From NCBI GenBank assembly GCA_964371355.1, contig CAYJMG010000008.1, positions 1 to 64,000 of the forward strand: 64,000 nt of DNA, read 5' to 3'. Position numbers and translations under genes: made by a program. A model generated the notes under the pieces. The model saw only the letters and a list, made by a program, of their open reading frames with translations. It was not told the origin of the DNA and ran no database searches. This stretch comes from JACRBR01 sp964371355. Its GTDB lineage: Bacteria > Chloroflexota > Dehalococcoidia > DSTF01 > JACRBR01. This document shows, in pieces, positions 7,749-16,560 of this stretch. Positions within the stretch are counted from its first letter, which is position 1; every line of letters starts with the position of its first letter.

Positions 7749-10052
7749 CTACTGCCGCGCCATCCCCACCACCGCCTCCTGCTCCAGGTCCCGCGGCGGC
7801 TCGTGCCCCCGCAGGTCCACCACCACCCGGTGCAGCGTCCCCGTGAACCCGAACGGCGCCTCGTACGCATCCGTCACCGGCGCCCCCACCTCGCGCCCCA
7901 CCTGCAAGGCCTCCCCCGGGCCCGCCAACACCGGGATCGTCACAGGCAGCGCCATCTCCCCCACCTGCTCCCCGTCCACGAACAGCCGCACCACGCCGCC
8001 GGCCCCGAACGGCTGCTGCCCCGTCTTCTCGAACGCCGCCGTCAACAGGTGCTGCCCCGCCGGCACCGCCCCCGCCGACGTCACCGTCATCGTCCGCTTC
8101 CCCAGGAAGTTGTACGCGTACGCCAGCCGCCCGCCCTGCACGTACAGCGACCACCCCCCGAACCGCCCGCCCACCGCCGCCAGCACGCCCTCCGCCCCGC
8201 CCTCCGGGATCACCACGTCCGCCGTCATGCTGTGCGAGCGATTCTTCATGTTCGCCGCCACCGCCGATTCCACAGGCGCCCCGCCCGGGTAGTACACAAA
8301 CCGCTTCCGCCCCGCCGTCGGCCGGGGACGCCGCGCCCCCGCCCGCCCCAACGACCCCGCGTCGATCGGCAGCACGTTGTTCTTCGAGGCCTCCACCCAC
8401 CACAGGTCCTGCAGCTCCCGCAGCTTCTCCGGGTACTCCGCCGCCAGGTCCGTCGACTCGCTGAAGTCCTCCGCTACGTGGTACAGCTCCCACACGTCCT
8501 CGTCGAACGGCTTCGACGGGTCCGTCACCCCGTCGTAGATCATCCCCGTCGTCCCGTGATACGTCACCGCCTTCCACCCGCGGTGATAGATCGCCCGGTT
8601 CCCCAGCATCTCGTAGTACTGCGTCTCGTGCCCGCTCCCCGCCTCACCGTCCCCCAGCGTCTGCTTGAAACTGTGACCCTGCATCGCCGACTGCGTCACT
8701 CCCTTGATCGACGCCGGCGCCTCGATCCCCAGCACGTCCAGGATCGTCGGCGTCACGTCGATCGCGTGCACATACTGCCGCCGGATCTCCCCCGATCCCG
8801 CCAGCCCCTTCGGCCAGTGGATGATGCACGGGTCCGCCACCCCGCCCTCGTGCACCTCCCGCTTCCACCGCTGGAACGGCGTGTTTCCCGCCCACGTCCA
8901 CCCGAACGGATAGTGGTTGAACGTCGTCGGGCTCCCCAGCTCGTCCATCCGCGCCAGGTTCTCCTCCAGCGACTCCGGCACCCGGTTGAAGAACAGCGCC
9001 TCGTTCAGCGACCCGTGCGGCCCGCCCTCACTGCTCGCCCCGTTGTCACTGATCGCCACCACGATCGTGTTGTCCAGCTCCCCCAGCCGCTCGATGAACG
9101 ACAGCACCCGCCCGATGTGGTGGTCCGTGTGCGACATGAACCCCGCGTACACCTCCATCATCCGCGCGTACAGCCGCTGCTCGTCCCCGCTCAGCGACTC
9201 CCACGCCGTGATCCAGTGCGGCCGCGGCGTCAGCTTCGTGTCCGCCGGGATCACCGCCGCCGCCTTCTGCTGCTCGAAGATCAGCTCCCGCGCCTTGTCC
9301 CACCCCATGTCGAACTTCCCGCGGTACCGCTCGATCCACTCCGGCGGCGCGTGGTGCGGCGCGTGACCCGCCCCCGTGGAGAAGTACAGAAAGAACGGCT
9401 TGTCCGGCGCCGCGTTCCGCAGGTCCGTCAGATACTCGATCGCCTTGTCCGCCAGGTCCTCCGTCAGGTGGTACCCCTCCTCCGGCGTCCGCGGCGCCTC
9501 GATCGCGTGATTGTCCTCCCACAGGTCCGGGTGCCACTGGTTCGTGTCACCCCCCATGAACCCGTAATACCGGTCGAACCCGCGCCCCAGCGGCCACCGG
9601 TCCCGCCGCGCCCCCATGTTCATCTCCACGTGCGGCGTCAGGTGCCACTTCCCCACCGCATACGTCGCGTATCCCGCCGGCCCCAGGATCTCCCCCAGCA
9701 TCCCATTCTCGAACGGGATCTCCCCCGTGTACCCCGGATACCCCATCGAGCTCTCCACGATCGACGCCATCGCGTTCGCGTGGTGATTCCGCCCCGTCAG
9801 CAGACACGCCCGCGTCGGCGAGCACAGCGCCGTCGTGTGAAAGTTCGCGTACCGCAGCCCGCCCGCCGCCAGCCGGTCCAGGTGCGGCGTCTCGATCAGC
9901 CCCCCGAAACACCCCACCTGCGCGTATCCCACGTCGTCCAGCACCACGTACACCACATTCGGCGCGCCCTCCCGCGCCCGCACCGGCTCCGGCCACCACG
10001 GCGTCGACTCCGCCCCATACCGCCCGACAACCCCCCCAAACCGCTGCGCCAT
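7749..10052 (-). CDS. arylsulfatase (formylglycine-dependent sulfatase)
   Basis: A 767-residue S1-type sulfatase that would hydrolyse sulfate esters. The active-site motif CSPTRACLLTGR starts at Cys77, the residue that would be converted to formylglycine, with Arg81. Metal ligands Asp39-Asp40 (VLDDVGY) and GKWHL with Lys135/His137 are visible, and AISDNGASSEGG holds the second metal pair. The C-terminal 200 residues form a beta-rich, LamG-like module (GGWSLYVQGGRLAYAYNFLG), common in large AtsA-type arylsulfatases. No signal peptide is obvious, so it may be cytosolic. The maturation enzyme is not in this window. The ATG has GGAAGGGGTG upstream. Confidence 0.93.
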   Translation of the reverse strand: MAQRFGGVVGRYGAESTPWWPEPVRAREGAPNVVYVVLDDVGYAQVGCFGGLIETPHLDRLAAGGLRYANFHTTALCSPTRACLLTGRNHHANAMASIVESSMGYPGYTGEIPFENGMLGEILGPAGYATYAVGKWHLTPHVEMNMGARRDRWPLGRGFDRYYGFMGGDTNQWHPDLWEDNHAIEAPRTPEEGYHLTEDLADKAIEYLTDLRNAAPDKPFFLYFSTGAGHAPHHAPPEWIERYRGKFDMGWDKARELIFEQQKAAAVIPADTKLTPRPHWITAWESLSGDEQRLYARMMEVYAGFMSHTDHHIGRVLSFIERLGELDNTIVVAISDNGASSEGGPHGSLNEALFFNRVPESLEENLARMDELGSPTTFNHYPFGWTWAGNTPFQRWKREVHEGGVADPCIIHWPKGLAGSGEIRRQYVHAIDVTPTILDVLGIEAPASIKGVTQSAMQGHSFKQTLGDGEAGSGHETQYYEMLGNRAIYHRGWKAVTYHGTTGMIYDGVTDPSKPFDEDVWELYHVAEDFSESTDLAAEYPEKLRELQDLWWVEASKNNVLPIDAGSLGRAGARRPRPTAGRKRFVYYPGGAPVESAVAANMKNRSHSMTADVVIPEGGAEGVLAAVGGRFGGWSLYVQGGRLAYAYNFLGKRTMTVTSAGAVPAGQHLLTAAFEKTGQQPFGAGGVVRLFVDGEQVGEMALPVTIPVLAGPGEALQVGREVGAPVTDAYEAPFGFTGTLHRVVVDLRGHEPPRDLEQEAVVGMARQ

Positions 10053-10357
10053 GTATCACCCCTTCCGTATCAGTCGCCGCTCTGGGCATCAGTCGCCGCT
10101 CTCGGCCATCCGTCGTATCGCCGCCATCCAGCATGGCCCCTCTCCCCTTGTGGGAGAGGGGTCGGGGGTGAGGGCCCCCGCGAGTGCCGCGATCATAGGA
10201 AGCCAACGCCCGTGTGACAATCTCGACCACCCCGGTAGGACTTCTTGCACTCCCCGTGCAATATTGAACCGCGCCACCACGCCTCCTCGGACTCGAGACG
10301 CCCCGCACCCACCGATTGACGCGGCGTCATGTTTTGACGCATCATTGGGGCGGCAGG
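10053..10357. other. divergent intergenic region between sulfatase and vsr
   Basis: About 305 bases that must carry both divergent promoters. A 10-bp perfect stem (CCCCTCTCCC / GGGAGAGGGG, 10137-10161) is followed by GGGGGTGAGGG. This arrangement is a common interspersed palindrome in many bacterial genomes. No gene is seen. Confidence 0.6.
10137..10161. repeat. REP-like inverted repeat
   Basis: CCCCTCTCCC and GGGAGAGGGG flank a 5-base loop. It lies between divergent genes, so a terminator role is unlikely; an interspersed repetitive palindrome is more plausible. Confidence 0.55.
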
Positions 10358-10807
10358 ATGGCAGACGTCAAGACGGTCGCGCAGCGCTCGCAGAATATGA
10401 GGCGCATTAGGCGCCGAGATTCTAAGGCGGAGCTGTCGCTACGTCAGATGTTGTTCGGTCGCGGGCTGCGCTTTCGCGTTGACTATGGAATGGTTGTCGG
10501 TAGACCCGACGTTTGCTTCCCGAAGCAACGTGTCGCGATTTTTGTCGATAGCGTCTTTTGGCACGGGCTTCTGCCGCGCAAGCGAATCGCCAGGATGTCT
10601 CCCTACTGGCGCGAGAAGCTGGAGCGAAACCGACGAAGGGACGATGCTGTTAATGCCCAGCTTCTCGATGACGGCTGGTGTATCATCCGCATTCCCGAAA
10701 GGGCGGCTTTGCGAAACGCCCGGGCCGTGTCGTCTTATGTAGCTCAAGTCCTCGCTTCACCCCATTCCGGGATCGTCGTCTTGAACGATGACGGGCGCGC
10801 CGATTGA
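10358..10807 (+). CDS. vsr: Vsr-like mismatch endonuclease, cysteine-less variant
   Basis: A 149-residue very-short-patch-repair-type nuclease, which would nick at T:G mismatches left by deamination of 5-methylcytosine. The N-terminal MRRIRRRDSKAEL helix, the metal-binding Asp51 (GRPDVCF) and VAIFVDSVFWHG are typical. The zinc ligands of E. coli Vsr are replaced: GCFWH is SVFWH, the following Cys is lost, and WECA is IPERAA. This is therefore a zinc-free subtype of the kind often seen beside restriction systems. ATG at 10358 is chosen over a TTG at 10316. Its stop overlaps the methyltransferase start (TTGA). Codon use is less GC-rich than the flanks. Confidence 0.9.
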   Translation: MADVKTVAQRSQNMRRIRRRDSKAELSLRQMLFGRGLRFRVDYGMVVGRPDVCFPKQRVAIFVDSVFWHGLLPRKRIARMSPYWREKLERNRRRDDAVNAQLLDDGWCIIRIPERAALRNARAVSSYVAQVLASPHSGIVVLNDDGRAD

Positions 10808-11766
10808 ACTCCTCGTACAGGGAACACCTCCGCCTAAGACTGCCGCAGGCGCACCCAATCGCCGGCGCCCCGCTCGCCGTCGACTTGTTCTCCGGTTGTG
10901 GAGGCTTGGGCCTGGGTTTTGAGGCCGCAGGTTTCTCCACACTCGGATATGAACAGGATCGAAGCGCGGCCGAGACTTACTCGCGCAACCTGTCAGGCGG
11001 ATGCATTCCGATCACGCTCAGCATTGATACTCATGTCCATGCCGCTGACGTCCTGGTGGCCGGTCCGCCATGCCAACCGTTTAGCGTGTTAGGTGCTCAG
11101 GGAGGCGAGTCGGACGGACGAAACTGCTTTCCGATATTTCTCCGAGCAGTCCGCAACACGAAGCCGCAGCTAGCTATCTTCGAAAATGTGCCCGGTTTGA
11201 AGAAGCGAAACGCTGATTACTTCGATTATATTGTACGGTCATTGCGCGGATCCGGCTATCATGTGCAGCATGAGGTTCTTGACGCATCAGACTTTGGCGT
11301 GCCGCAGCGGCGTCTGCGGCTCGTTGTTGTGGCCACGCGCAGGGGCACAGACTTTAGTTTTCCGGTTGGCGAAGCCGGCAGATATTCCGCCGGCAAAGCC
11401 TTGGGAGTTGGGATGAAGCGGGCGGGAAGGAGTCCCAAGTTCCTCACGCCTCGCCAGGACGCGTACATCGCGCGATATGAAACGAAGTCTTCCTGCAAAC
11501 GGTCGCGAGACCTCACGCCGGATCTGCCTGCAAGAACCCTGACCTGTCGCAACTTGGCAGGAGCGACTGGCGATATGATGCGAGTTCTTCTGCCCGATGG
11601 GCGAAGGCGGCGATTGACAGTTCGAGAAGCCGCTCGTCTCCAGAGCTTCCCCGACTGGTTTCGCTTTTGTGGTTCTGAAACAAGCCAGTTGGAGCAGATT
11701 GGCAATGCCGTTCCACCTTTGCTGGCAAGGGCGCTCGCGACTCGGGCGATGGCAGCCCTCGAGTAG
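10804..11766 (+). CDS. DNA (cytosine-5-)-methyltransferase
   Basis: A 320-residue C5 cytosine methylase. Visible motifs are I (DLFSGCGG, 27-34), IV (PPCQPFS with nucleophile Cys90), VI (ENVP, 127-130), VIII (QRRLR, 168-172), IX (ARTLTCRN) and X (QIGNAVPP). The span between VIII and IX is short, so the target-recognition domain is small and the target site cannot be predicted. The start is a TTG overlapping the vsr stop, so translation is probably coupled. It would protect host DNA or create the 5mC that Vsr repairs. Confidence 0.95.
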   Translation: MNSSYREHLRLRLPQAHPIAGAPLAVDLFSGCGGLGLGFEAAGFSTLGYEQDRSAAETYSRNLSGGCIPITLSIDTHVHAADVLVAGPPCQPFSVLGAQGGESDGRNCFPIFLRAVRNTKPQLAIFENVPGLKKRNADYFDYIVRSLRGSGYHVQHEVLDASDFGVPQRRLRLVVVATRRGTDFSFPVGEAGRYSAGKALGVGMKRAGRSPKFLTPRQDAYIARYETKSSCKRSRDLTPDLPARTLTCRNLAGATGDMMRVLLPDGRRRRLTVREAARLQSFPDWFRFCGSETSQLEQIGNAVPPLLARALATRAMAALE

Positions 11767-11793
11767 CCTCTGACACCTCAGGGAGAAATAGCC

Positions 11794-12864
11794 ATGCCGC
11801 AACCCTTCCCAACCAACTTGAGTGTTGATCAGCTGGCGTTTGATCCTGAGAACCCGCGGCTGCCTGATGACGACTTCATCGACAAGAACTCCGAGGAAGC
11901 CGTTGTGGCCTTTTTCGACCGTGAATACGCCCTTGACGAACTCGGCGAATCCATGGCAGACAACGGGTTCTTCTCCGAGGAGCCGTTGCTCGTAGTTCGC
12001 GTGGGTAAGACCGACACCTATCGCGTTGTGGAGGGCAACAGAAGACTGGCAACGCTCAAGCTGCTCCTTCATCCCGCCAGCAGGGGAAGCCTGTCTGTAC
12101 GGCGCAAGGACTTCTGGCAGGCCCTGTCGCGCGAAAGCAACCGCAGTGCCTTGAGGAAGATCCCTGTCCTGGTCTACTCGAAACGCAAGGAACTGCTTGA
12201 CTACCTAGGGTTTCGTCACATTTCCGGAGTGAAGGAGTGGAAGGCGGAAGCAAAGGCTCGCTATCTTGCGTCACTGATAGAGTCTGAGAACCTCGATTTT
12301 CGCGAGGCGGCGCGAAAGACGGGTAGCACCACTCCAGCCGTGCGAAGGTCAGTTGAGGCGTACGCCATCCTGCGCCAGGCAATCGGCAAGGGTTTCGATG
12401 CCGAACCCGCACGGCACTACTTCGGTATCTTCTACAACGCCCTACAGGATCCGGGCATCCGCGAGTATCTCGGTTTGCCCGAGGCGGCTGGTGTGAAGCG
12501 TCCAAGGCAGAACCCTGTCCGGCAGGACAACACCCAAAGACTGAGGGCACTTCTTGCATTCTTGTTTGGAGATGATGCCGGACCAAAGGTAATACGAGAG
12601 TCACGTCAAATAAGAGATCTGGGAAGGGTGTTGCCCAATGCCACGGCGCGTGAAGTCCTCGCCGACACCCGCGATCTGGCCATGGCCGTTCGTGCGGCTG
12701 GCGGCGATCAAGAAGGTATCCGATCGGAGCTGACGCAGGCTCGCTTAAACCTCCTCGCGGCCAATGGCGAGGCATTCAAGTTCAGAAAGAACAAGAAGGT
12801 TCGCGATCTGGCTTTGGAGGTGCGGAAAGTCCTGAACGAACTACTGAAGAATCTCGGCACTTGA
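11794..12864 (+). CDS. ParB/Srx-like N-terminal domain protein
   Basis: A 356-residue protein. The first 90 residues resemble the ParB/sulfiredoxin-like nucleotidyl-hydrolase fold: LSVDQLAFDPENPRLP, then YRVVEGNRRLATLKLL with the GNRR box at 81-84. A putative helix-turn-helix (FREAARKTGSTTPAVRRSV) follows near 165-185, and the C-terminal third is charged and helical. ParB-like proteins bind CTP or DNA; small relatives occur in defence islands, often next to nucleases. AGGGAG precedes the ATG, 27 bases after the methylase stop. Its own stop overlaps the next start (TTGA). The role in the island is inferred only. Confidence 0.8.
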   Translation: MPQPFPTNLSVDQLAFDPENPRLPDDDFIDKNSEEAVVAFFDREYALDELGESMADNGFFSEEPLLVVRVGKTDTYRVVEGNRRLATLKLLLHPASRGSLSVRRKDFWQALSRESNRSALRKIPVLVYSKRKELLDYLGFRHISGVKEWKAEAKARYLASLIESENLDFREAARKTGSTTPAVRRSVEAYAILRQAIGKGFDAEPARHYFGIFYNALQDPGIREYLGLPEAAGVKRPRQNPVRQDNTQRLRALLAFLFGDDAGPKVIRESRQIRDLGRVLPNATAREVLADTRDLAMAVRAAGGDQEGIRSELTQARLNLLAANGEAFKFRKNKKVRDLALEVRKVLNELLKNLGT

Positions 12865-13967
12865 TTAACCTGCCTGCCGACCCGAGACCTCTGCGATTGG
12901 CAGACTGGATTGAGCTCGTGCTGTTGTTTCAGGACGAACGCGAGTTCATTTCGCAAACTGATGCTCTCGATTATCTCGCCGTGTTTCCCGATTTCGACGA
13001 GCCCGACGAGACCTTCGGTCGCATCGACTGGGCAGCCGCCACCAGCGAAGAGGATGCCGCCCTGCGAGAAGGACTCCGATTGGAACAGAAAGTGGGCATC
13101 GCTCCCCTCCAATTGCGAGTAGATGACGTTTGGTCTGAGCTCCGGCGGCGAGCCAAGGTCATCGGCGACAGATACCCATTCGCCGTGACTCCTACTCGAG
13201 TAGACCTGCAACGGGACTCTAGTGTCTACCGGTTCCTCGCCCTGTTGGGCGCCCGCTTGCTATACGAACTAGATGATCGCGTTGTTTCCACGTCAAAACC
13301 CGCGCGGCTCTTCGAATCCGTCGTGGCGACCGCTCTGGCGCGCCTTGTGGGAGGTACAGCTCTTCGATTCGGTTGGCCGCGCCGTTCCGGAGATGTGCCG
13401 AGCGGTTTCAAACCTGCTGTCAAGAAGCTTTGCGACCTCATGAAGGAGCAGATTGGAAGACACCGCTCGGTGTCTCCCGATGCCAAAGACCAGTCCTTGG
13501 ACGTGATCGCATGGCGCAGCTTCGCGGACTCTCAGCCAAGCCAAGCAGTGATTCTGTGTCAATGCGCCATAGGCAAGGACTGGAGCGAGAAGCACATCGA
13601 AGTCGACCGGTGGCATAGCGATGTCATTGAATTCGCCAATCGCCCCCAGAATGCGTTGGCGTTCGTAGTTCATCTACCCGACCAGAAGAGCACACTCGTT
13701 AGGGGTACCGCTGGTGTGGGAGGAATCCTGCTTGATCGAACTCGGATTGCGTCACTGGTAAGCGATTCGGACCTCGACGTCCAAGTCCTGCAGGACATCA
13801 AGGACTGGGTTAGCGGCACGGCTTCTTTATTGCCCGGCGTCTCGACGGACCTGGCACCCGCGCGCCATCTGCCCCGAACAAGGGCCCAGAAGCGGAACCG
13901 TGCGCGATCGACTAACGATCCGCGAAAGCGCGCGCCGGCCCGCGGGCGAACAGCTGCCGGACGCTAG
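12861..13967 (+). CDS. putative PD-(D/E)XK-like nuclease of the vsr-dcm-parB island
   Basis: A 368-residue protein that I cannot assign to a named family. A possible restriction-nuclease core is seen: Glu152 in the helix RLFESVVATAL, Asp214 in QSLDVIAW, and the strand AVILCQCAIGKDW at 229-241. In PD-(D/E)XK enzymes the strand would read QxK or ExK; here it is Gln234-Cys-Ala, with Lys239 five residues on, so the site is degenerate or shifted. The last 45 residues are a basic, disordered-looking Arg/Ala tail. The TTG start overlaps the parB stop. Its position in a coupled operon with a methylase suggests a restriction subunit; this is inference. Confidence 0.7.
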   Translation: MINLPADPRPLRLADWIELVLLFQDEREFISQTDALDYLAVFPDFDEPDETFGRIDWAAATSEEDAALREGLRLEQKVGIAPLQLRVDDVWSELRRRAKVIGDRYPFAVTPTRVDLQRDSSVYRFLALLGARLLYELDDRVVSTSKPARLFESVVATALARLVGGTALRFGWPRRSGDVPSGFKPAVKKLCDLMKEQIGRHRSVSPDAKDQSLDVIAWRSFADSQPSQAVILCQCAIGKDWSEKHIEVDRWHSDVIEFANRPQNALAFVVHLPDQKSTLVRGTAGVGGILLDRTRIASLVSDSDLDVQVLQDIKDWVSGTASLLPGVSTDLAPARHLPRTRAQKRNRARSTNDPRKRAPARGRTAAGR

Positions 13968-14217
13968 TCTTGCCTCGGCTTGCCATCCCCTGGCCCGGGA
14001 GTCTCGGTTCATGCAGGAAGACGGGCTGCGCGGCGCAAGCACATCTACTACCTTGCAACTTGACACACCGATCCGCTGAGGCCTACGCCGCCCGCTATTG
14101 CCCCGTTGTCGATCGCAGTCAAATTCCGCCAATGTGATCCAGCCCCCTTGGAGTTCCCACCCCGCTCCCCCTACCCTCGCCTCCACGCCCCGCACCAGAA
14201 GGGAGAGCGACACCACC

Positions 14218-14769
14218 ATGTCCACCACCGGCCCCAACACGCCCGAAGGCAAAGCCGTCGTCAGCCGCAACGCCGTCCGCCACGGCCTCACCAGCAGCAA
14301 GATCGTCCTCCCCGGCGTCGAATCCGAGGACGAGTGGGAAGACCACCACCACCGCATCTTCACCGCCCTCGATCCCGTGGGCGGCCTCGAAGAGGAGCTC
14401 ACCGAGCGTGCCGCCCTCCTCCTCTGGCGCCTCCGCCGCGGCCCCCGCGCCGAGCGCGACGCCGTCCTCTCCGGCGACGGCTCTGCAGAGTTCGGCGGCG
14501 CCTTCGCGGCCGTGAAGCAGCTCATTGCCTATCTCCAGGTGAACGTCGCTCCTGATGATGACGGCGATGCGCCCTTCGGCCAGGCGGCGGCTGACGCTCC
14601 ACCGGAGCGTCCGGCCCAATCGCTCCCGGGCGAGCGCCCCCTGAACAAGATCATGCGCTACGAGGCCCAGTACTCCCGCCAGCTCTTCCAGACCCTGAAC
14701 GCCCTCCAGGCCCTCCAGGACAGAAGAAAGGGCGTGCGCGCCAAGGTCGTCCACTTCCAGTGGCACTAG
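14218..14769 (+). CDS. hypothetical protein of the GPNTPEGK/RHGLTS type
   Basis: A 183-residue soluble protein. The N-terminal pattern NTPEGKAVVSRNAVRHGLTS, a central LTERAALLLWRLRR helix and a C-terminal LNKIMRYEAQYSRQLFQTLN helix match a conserved but unnamed family found in many copies in planctomycete and Chloroflexota-like genomes. I do not know its function. The frame is open upstream, but the ATG at 14218 begins the conserved region and has GGGAG upstream. GC3 is high, unlike the island before it. Confidence 0.7.
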   Translation: MSTTGPNTPEGKAVVSRNAVRHGLTSSKIVLPGVESEDEWEDHHHRIFTALDPVGGLEEELTERAALLLWRLRRGPRAERDAVLSGDGSAEFGGAFAAVKQLIAYLQVNVAPDDDGDAPFGQAAADAPPERPAQSLPGERPLNKIMRYEAQYSRQLFQTLNALQALQDRRKGVRAKVVHFQWH

Positions 14770-15146
14770 CTCACGAAAACGCAGGAGAGGCCACCGTCCA
14801 TGCCAGTAAGTGCATTTCTGCGAAACAATTCCCCTTCAGCCCCCTGCGCTTTCCGCAGGGCCCAACCCCTCGACGCGGTCGGCCCTTCTCCTCGTGGCCG
14901 AAGCTCGCCTGCGAGAGCCTCCTCCTCTTCCTCTCACGTCGTGGAGACGTTTCGGCGGCGAGGGAGCCCCGGACGCCAGTCGCACGCGGCCAGCGACCAC
15001 CGACCACCGACCACCGGACCAGCGACCAGCGACCAGCCTCCTTGCGTCTGGCGTCTAGCCTCCGGCTTCACCCCCATCTATGCTGAGTGTCCGCGCCCCG
15101 GACATCAGGCGCCCGGGCCACATTGCACGAGAGGAAGAACAACCCC
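14770..15146. other. intergenic region with hairpin and short repeat
   Basis: About 377 bases without a convincing gene. A 7-bp hairpin (CCCTGCG / CGCAGGG) at 14842-14860 could end transcription of the upstream gene. A run of CGACCAC and CGACCAG units occupies about 14991-15037. TGTCC-N7-GGACA lies at about 15088-15104, just before the thiolase ribosome site. Confidence 0.55.
14991..15037. repeat. short-period repeat GACCACC / GACCAGC
   Basis: About six head-to-tail 7-base units whose third-to-last base drifts from C to G partway. It resembles the other simple intergenic repeats in the window in period, though not in sequence. Confidence 0.55.
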
Positions 15147-16457
15147 ATGAAGCAGCAGAACGTAGTCCTCGTCGATGGCGTCCGCTCCGCCTTCGCCCGC
15201 GGCGGCCGCGGCATGCTCGTCGCCACACGCCTCGACGAGACCGCCGGCAAGGTCGTCCGCGCCCTCATGGAGCGCAACCCCAAAGTCAGCCCCTTCCTCG
15301 TCGAGGACATGGGCCTCGGCAACGTCATGGGCGCCGGCGAACTCGTCCTCATCGGCGCCAACAACGTCGCCCACCTCGCCGGCCTCCCCAAGGAAGTCTG
15401 CTCCTTCGACACCAACCGCCAGTGCGGCTCCAGCATGGAGACCCTCCAGCGCCTCGCCGCCGCCATCGCCGTCGGCTCCATCGACTGCGGCATCGCCGTC
15501 GGCATCGAGCGCATGGGCCGCTCCCTCGGCGGTGGCCTCAGCTCCGCCCCCAAGACCCGCATCACCGAGTTCAACAAGAGCCTCGCTAAGCTCAACAAGA
15601 TCCAGCGCGACCTCCCCCCCGACCACAGCCAGAACTTCTCCGTCCCCTTCCCCGACTACATCCTCGATTCCAACCCCATCGTCGGCATGACCCAGACCGC
15701 ACAGAACGTCGCCGAGGTCTACGGCCTCTCCCGCGAAGAACTCGACCAGTTCTCCGTCGAGTCCCACCGCAAGGTCGCCGAGGCCTACGACAAGGGCATG
15801 TACAAGGACGAGATCATCCCCCTCGAGGTCGAACAGCCCGTCTTCGATGACCAGGGCAACTGGGTCGAGGCCGAGACCGGCAAGACCATCGTCTTCGAGC
15901 AGGACGAGTGCCTCCGCCGCGGCACCAACATGGAAGGCCTCAGCGCCCTCAACCCCGTGAAGGGCGTCGTCTCCCTCGGCGGCAAGGACGTCATCATCAC
16001 CGCCGGCAACTCCTGCCCCACCAACGACGGCGTCTCCGCCGCCCTCCTCATGTCCGAAGACAAGGCCCGCGAACTCGGCCTCACCCCGCTTGCCCGCATC
16101 GTCGGCATGGCCGTCGGCGGCGTAAAGCCCCAGGTCATGGGCCTCGGCCCCATCCCCGCCACCAGGAAGGCCCTCCGCCACGCCGGCATCGACGCCGGCC
16201 AGATCGACCGCGTCGAGTTCAACGAAGCCTTCGCCGCCCAGGTGATCCCCTCCTGCAAGGAGCTCGGCATCCCCATGGACCGCGTCAACGTCAACGGCGG
16301 CTCCATCGCCATCGGACACCCCCTCGGCGCCACCGGCGCCCGCCTCGTGTCCACCGTCGCGCATGAACTCCGCCGCAGCGGCAAGAAGTACGGCCTCGCC
16401 ACCCAGTGCATCGGCGTCGGCATGGGCATCAGCACCATCATCGAATCCATGAACTGA
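15147..16457 (+). CDS. thiolase (acetyl-CoA acyltransferase)
   Basis: A 436-residue thiolase, catalysing either 3-ketoacyl-CoA cleavage in beta-oxidation or acetoacetyl-CoA formation. The acyl-accepting Cys93 lies in NRQCGSSMETL. NEAFAAQV, the GGSIAIGHPLGATGAR signature and the C-terminal CIGVGMG that holds the second catalytic Cys are all present. It is somewhat longer than the usual 390-400 residues because of an insert around 140-170, as in FadI-like enzymes. GAGAGGAAG precedes the ATG at 15147. It is monocistronic here, ending at a hairpin cluster. Confidence 0.93.
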   Translation: MKQQNVVLVDGVRSAFARGGRGMLVATRLDETAGKVVRALMERNPKVSPFLVEDMGLGNVMGAGELVLIGANNVAHLAGLPKEVCSFDTNRQCGSSMETLQRLAAAIAVGSIDCGIAVGIERMGRSLGGGLSSAPKTRITEFNKSLAKLNKIQRDLPPDHSQNFSVPFPDYILDSNPIVGMTQTAQNVAEVYGLSREELDQFSVESHRKVAEAYDKGMYKDEIIPLEVEQPVFDDQGNWVEAETGKTIVFEQDECLRRGTNMEGLSALNPVKGVVSLGGKDVIITAGNSCPTNDGVSAALLMSEDKARELGLTPLARIVGMAVGGVKPQVMGLGPIPATRKALRHAGIDAGQIDRVEFNEAFAAQVIPSCKELGIPMDRVNVNGGSIAIGHPLGATGARLVSTVAHELRRSGKKYGLATQCIGVGMGISTIIESMN

Positions 16458-16466
16458 TTCCTCCCC

Positions 16467-16546
16467 GCAGCGCGGGCGGGAACAACCGCAGCGCGGGCTT
16501 TCAGCCCGCCGGAACAAACCGTAGCGCGGGCTTTCAGCCCGCGCGG
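16467..16546. repeat. tandem hairpin repeat (GCGGGCTTTCAGCCCGC)
   Basis: Three head-to-tail units of about 32 bases built on CCGCAGCGCGGGC(TTTCAGCCCGC). The second and third each fold into a stem, GCGGGC/GCCCGC at 16493-16509 and GCGCGGGC/GCCCGCGC at 16524-16544, with loop TTTCA. Read through, the repeat would encode RSAGFQPA, a known artefact of such repeats. Confidence 0.75.
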
Positions 16547-16560
16547 ACAACAAGAAAGAA

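Noticed and set aside
10137..10161. The CCCCTCTCCC/GGGAGAGGGG stem as a terminator
   Set aside because: It lies between divergent gene starts, where no transcript ends, so an interspersed palindrome is more likely.
7803..10217. 804-codon open frame antisense to the arylsulfatase
   Set aside because: It is Pro/Arg-rich with no fold pattern; the sulfatase on the other strand has all catalytic motifs. Strong G/C bias at codon ends keeps antisense frames open.
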